Part shown: positions 61,496 through 64,000 of the stretch, in pieces
Layout of the letters: the number at the start of each line of letters is the position of its first letter
Position numbering within the stretch: position 1 is the first letter of the stretch
NCBI RefSeq assembly: GCF_014384705.1
Contig: NZ_JACRSN010000002.1
Coordinates: forward strand, 177,362 to 241,361
Length of the DNA: 64,000 bases
Reading direction: 5' to 3'
Source of the DNA: Yeguia hominis
GTDB taxonomy: Bacteria > Bacillota > Clostridia > Oscillospirales > Acutalibacteraceae
The notes under the pieces: generated by a model
What the model saw: only the letters and a program-made list of their open reading frames with translations
What the model was told of the DNA's origin: nothing
Database searches by the model: none
Made by a program: the position numbers and the translations under genes

Positions 61496-61873
61496 ATGCT
61501 GCAAACAAAGTTTCAAAATATCCTATTCCCTGCAATGACTGCAATTTTCATGGCGTACGGCATGATCGTTTATAGGATCGCAATCCATTCATCAGAGGGG
61601 CTAAGCAATCAGACCTTTTTCGTCGCATGAAAAGAATTCCCGGTAGAGGGGGTTCTTGTTTTCCTGCTTGCGTTTTTTACTGCAACCCCGATTGCGAAGA
61701 ACTTCGCGTTTAGAATCGTCAATCGAAAAGAAGATCATAATCTGGTATGGAATTGTATCGTGTGATATTGTAAAAATTGTATCATGGCGTATCCGTTACA
61801 AATGCTTTTTGCCGGACCATTCGTGAGAACGGTTTTTAGAATGATCTTTCGCAAGCAATTACAACAGACATAA
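61496..61873 (+). pseudogene. DUF2798 family membrane protein, disrupted
   Basis: AGAGGAGG and ATG 61496 open a frame matching DUF2798 (KFQNILFPAMTAIFMAYGMI, then HSSEGLSNQTFFVA). An in-frame TGA at 61628-61630 interrupts it. The frame continues with family sequence (KEFPVEGVLVFLLAFF, KNFAFRIVNRKED), meets a second TGA at 61763-61765 and resumes near the C-terminus (YPLQMLFAGPFVRTVFRMIF) to TAA at 61871-61873. The middle of the second half is missing compared with the usual four-helix protein. So it has two nonsense codons and an internal deletion. A short peptide of 44 residues could still be made. Confidence 0.8.
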
Positions 61874-61968
61874 CGAAACGGAAGGCGGGTTGCTCGGTTT
61901 TTTGCCATAAAACCAGGGAGAAAATGTTGGGAAGTTTGCCAGAAATTCAAGAAATATCGGCTTTTTTC

Positions 61969-61997
61969 TTGCGTGCTTTATAAAAATGCAGTATACT
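61969..61997 (+). promoter_or_regulatory. Promoter of the AGCS symporter gene
   Basis: TTGCGT, 17-bp spacer, TATACT. Confidence 0.7.
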
Positions 61998-62030
61998 AAA
62001 CTATATATTTTTGCTGTGTGTTGTTTGGAA

Positions 62031-62066
62031 AAGACGACGGAGGTCTTGCGTCCGCCGTCCTTTTTT
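62031..62066 (+). terminator. Attenuator-like terminator in the AGCS leader
   Basis: GACGG / CCGTC plus GG / CC pairs (one mismatch) with six T residues, about 40 nt after the -10 box. An alternative hairpin AAGAC / GTCTT (62031-62047) shares bases with the 5' arm. The geometry recalls the glnN and glutamate synthase leaders, but its loop (GACGGAG, 7 nt) does not match AAAGRC. Confidence 0.6.
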
Positions 62067-62217
62067 AGGCACCGGAAACGGTTTGCGGTATTCGATCGGT
62101 TTGCGCTGCGGAATGCAGGCTTCGGGGGGCTGCAGGACTTTATTTTGAAGGACGTCAGCGGCAGACCTTGTTTCCGGACGGCCGTTCGGAGAGCAGAGGA
62201 AACGAGGAGAAAAGAAC

Positions 62218-63831
62218 ATGAAAAAAAGAATTTGTAGGCTGCTGTTGCTGGCAACGATGCTGGTTTTGCTCGCTGCGGTGCTGGCGCCGGCGACCTTTGC
62301 GGCAGAAGCGTCTGCGGCAGAGGAAACGGTCATCGACTTTTACCCGGATTATGAGCCGGAAACGCAGGAAAGCGCAGCGGCTGCCGAGGAAAAAAGCCCG
62401 GTGATTGCAGCGATTGAATCGGTCAACAAAAAGGTCAACAGCTTTGCCTGGGGACCGGTGATGCTGGTGCTTCTGGTCGGCACCGGAATCTGGTTTACCA
62501 TCCGAAGCGGATTTTTTCAGTTTGCAAAATTCGGACACGTGATGAAAAACACGGTCGGCAAGCTGTTCCATAAGGACAAGAAGGAAAATTCGGAAAAAGG
62601 CGCCATTACGCCGTTTCAGGCGCTGACAACCGCGATGGCCGGAACGGTCGGCACCGGAAATATTGCCGGTGTGGCCGGTGCAATCGTGCTGGGCGGCCCC
62701 GGCGCGGTGTTCTGGATGTGGATTTCGGCGCTGTTCGGCATGATGACGAAATTCGCCGAGGTTGTGCTTTCGCTCCAATACCGTGAAAAAGATGAAAACG
62801 GCGAATGGATCGGCGGTCCGATGTATTACATCAAGAACGGCATGGGCAAACGCTGGAAATGGCTGGCGGTCATCTTCGCGCTGCTCGGAACGCTTGCGTC
62901 TTTCGGCATCGGCAACATGACGCAGGTCAACACCATTGCGGAAACCTTTGTCAATGCGGCGGATACCATTACTGCGGCGACGCTGGCCGGAACGCAGACA
63001 GAGACCATTCTGCGCATTGTGGTCGGCGTGGTGATTGCTGCGCTGGTTGCGGTGGTCATCATCGGCGGCGTGAGCCGGATCGGCAAGGTAACGGAGAAGC
63101 TCGTTCCGTTTATGAGCATTTTCTATATCATCGGCGCACTGGTGATTGTATTTGCCAACATCAGCAAAATCGGCCCGGTGTTCGCGACGATCTTCCAGTC
63201 GGCCTTTGCACCGCGCGCCATGATCGGCGGCGTCGGCGGATTTTTGATTCTCAATACCATCAAGCGCGGCGTTTCCCGCGGTGTTTTTTCCAACGAGGCC
63301 GGTCTCGGCTCTGCCCCGATCGCGCACGCCTCTTCTTCGGAACGCAATCCGGTGAAGCAGGGTCTTTACGGTATTTTTGAAGTCTTTATGGATACCATCG
63401 TGATCTGCACGCTGACGGCGCTGGTTGTCCTGATGTCCGGCATTGTTGTTCCGTGGGGCAACGAGGATATGGCCGGTGCGCAGGTGACGGTGATGGCGTA
63501 TGGTTCCATCTTCGGCGCGAAATTTGCCAGCATCTTTGTGGCGATTGCAATTTTGTGCTTTGCGCTCTCCACGACGCTTTCCTGGGCGCTTTACGGCCAG
63601 CGCTGCTTCGGGTTCCTGACCGGCGAACGCGGCGTCAGAATTTATCAGATCGTGTTCATCCTCATGGCGGTTGCCGGCGCGACGATGAACCTCAAGCTGG
63701 TGTGGGATATCGCCGATACGCTCAACGGATTGATGGCAATTCCGAACTTGATTGCGCTGCTTGCGCTCTCCGGTGTGGTGATTCGGCTGCTCAAAGAATA
63801 CCGCGCGGATCTGCGCACGCAAAAGCGCTGA
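62218..63831 (+). CDS. Alanine/glycine:cation symporter family (AGCS) protein with N-terminal signal sequence
   Basis: 537 residues. AGCS carriers import alanine, glycine or glutamine with Na+ or H+. The family signature is clear: TPFQALTTAMAGTVGTGNIAGVAGAI, GPGAVFWMWISALFGMMTKFAEV, GGPMYYIKNGMG, GVFSNEAGLGSAPIAHA, and about ten helices. Unusually, about 75 residues precede the first carrier helix: a typical signal peptide (LLLLATMLVLLAAVLAPATFAAE) and an acidic linker. This places the mature N-terminus outside. AGGAG precedes the ATG. Confidence 0.92.
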   Translation: MKKRICRLLLLATMLVLLAAVLAPATFAAEASAAEETVIDFYPDYEPETQESAAAAEEKSPVIAAIESVNKKVNSFAWGPVMLVLLVGTGIWFTIRSGFFQFAKFGHVMKNTVGKLFHKDKKENSEKGAITPFQALTTAMAGTVGTGNIAGVAGAIVLGGPGAVFWMWISALFGMMTKFAEVVLSLQYREKDENGEWIGGPMYYIKNGMGKRWKWLAVIFALLGTLASFGIGNMTQVNTIAETFVNAADTITAATLAGTQTETILRIVVGVVIAALVAVVIIGGVSRIGKVTEKLVPFMSIFYIIGALVIVFANISKIGPVFATIFQSAFAPRAMIGGVGGFLILNTIKRGVSRGVFSNEAGLGSAPIAHASSSERNPVKQGLYGIFEVFMDTIVICTLTALVVLMSGIVVPWGNEDMAGAQVTVMAYGSIFGAKFASIFVAIAILCFALSTTLSWALYGQRCFGFLTGERGVRIYQIVFILMAVAGATMNLKLVWDIADTLNGLMAIPNLIALLALSGVVIRLLKEYRADLRTQKR

Positions 63832-63850
63832 CAACAGCATAAAAATAGAA

Positions 63851-63887
63851 AAGGCTCGGCGCAGGAAATCTGCGTCGGGCCTTTTTG
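63851..63887 (+). terminator. Terminator of the AGCS gene
   Basis: AAGGC-CGGCGCAG pairs with CTGCGTCG-GCCTT (one bulge or mismatch), loop GAAAT, then TTTTTG. Confidence 0.85.
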
Positions 63888-63896
63888 TATCCCGAA

Positions 63897-64000
63897 AACC
63901 ACTCGCTGGGCGAGTGGTTCAAAAGAGGCTTCTGCCGATGAGGCAAAATAAAACTCCCTCTGTTATAGTAGAGATGCGGTCTGGCAGCTGCAAACTACAA
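63897..64000. mobile_element. Possible left end of an IS200/IS605-type element (cut by window edge)
   Basis: A perfect 10-bp hairpin AACCACTCGC / GCGAGTGGTT with a 3-nt loop is followed by a short AT-rich stretch with a TATAGT -10-like box and no gene in the remaining 80 bp. Subterminal hairpins of this kind followed by a tnpA promoter are typical of IS200/IS605 ends in Clostridia. No transposase sequence is visible, so this rests on form and resemblance only. Confidence 0.4.

Larger units (their letters stand above)
61874..62217. other. Leader region of the AGCS symporter gene
   Basis: 344 bp holding a promoter and an attenuator-like structure. The remaining 150 bp before the start codon show nothing else recognised. 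Confidence 0.6.

Noticed and set aside
61628..61765. UGA read as tryptophan in the DUF2798 gene
   Set aside because: TGA is used as a normal stop by many genes here (for example hisF, carB-dapF) and the gene also has an internal deletion.

Overview
The window looks like chromosomal DNA of a strict anaerobe in the Clostridia, most likely Oscillospirales (Ruminococcaceae-like). Supporting signs are GC-rich Gram-positive codon use, consensus sigma-A promoters, Rho-independent terminators, a tryptophan T-box, type III glutamine synthetase, a four-subunit ferredoxin-type glutamate synthase, the DapL lysine route and pectin-derived sugar catabolism. The assignment is inferred from gene content only.

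Layout. 0-5 kb: start of mntP (leftward), glpK, an isolated hisH-hisF pair and a frameshifted lactonase. 5-11 kb: a leftward polar amino acid ABC operon, a UPF0316-type membrane protein, an AllA-like protein and an AraC regulator. 11-33 kb is a nitrogen and glutamine block. An AmtB-PII fusion and type III glutamine synthetase run leftward. Rightward run glutamate synthase in pieces with purA between them, then a catalytically degenerate glutamine synthetase, an ANTAR regulator with a degenerate receiver, purF, carA, a carB-dapF fusion and guaA. 33-40 kb: a broken and internally triplicated acetyltransferase, DUF1275, pyrG, dapL and an AEC transporter. 40-46 kb: IclR, alcohol dehydrogenase, SMP-30 lactonase, GH105, then galT and an AraC regulator. 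47-49 kb: Trp T-box and TrpB2. 49-56 kb: GH105, Gfo/Idh/MocA and a CUT1 sugar ABC transporter lacking its ATPase. 56-64 kb: a serine-palmitoyltransferase-like enzyme with an SDR, a YhhN protein, MscS, a HAD phosphatase, a DUF2798 pseudogene, an AGCS symporter and what looks like the edge of an IS200/IS605-type element.

Main result. Three nitrogen genes share one RNA architecture: type III glutamine synthetase, amtB-PII and glutamate synthase. Each is preceded by a short hairpin with hexaloop AAAGGC or AAAGAC (A at position 1, G at position 4, as in ANTAR target RNAs). In each case the hairpin overlaps the 5' arm of an intrinsic terminator, so the two cannot form together. The same window encodes an ANTAR protein whose receiver has lost its phospho-acceptor Asp. 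It is co-transcribed with a glutamine synthetase homologue that has lost several metal and catalytic residues. I propose a phosphorylation-independent antitermination module in which the pseudo-synthetase reports nitrogen status. The pairing and its role are inference.

Other themes. A 13-bp sequence sits at the same spacing after two promoters (the IclR-adjacent uronate operon and the sugar ABC operon), suggesting one regulon. A 165-167 bp hairpin-rich repeat family occupies three intergenic regions. Many glutamine-amide-using enzymes (HisH, GltB, PurF, CarA, GuaA, PyrG) lie within about 35 kb.
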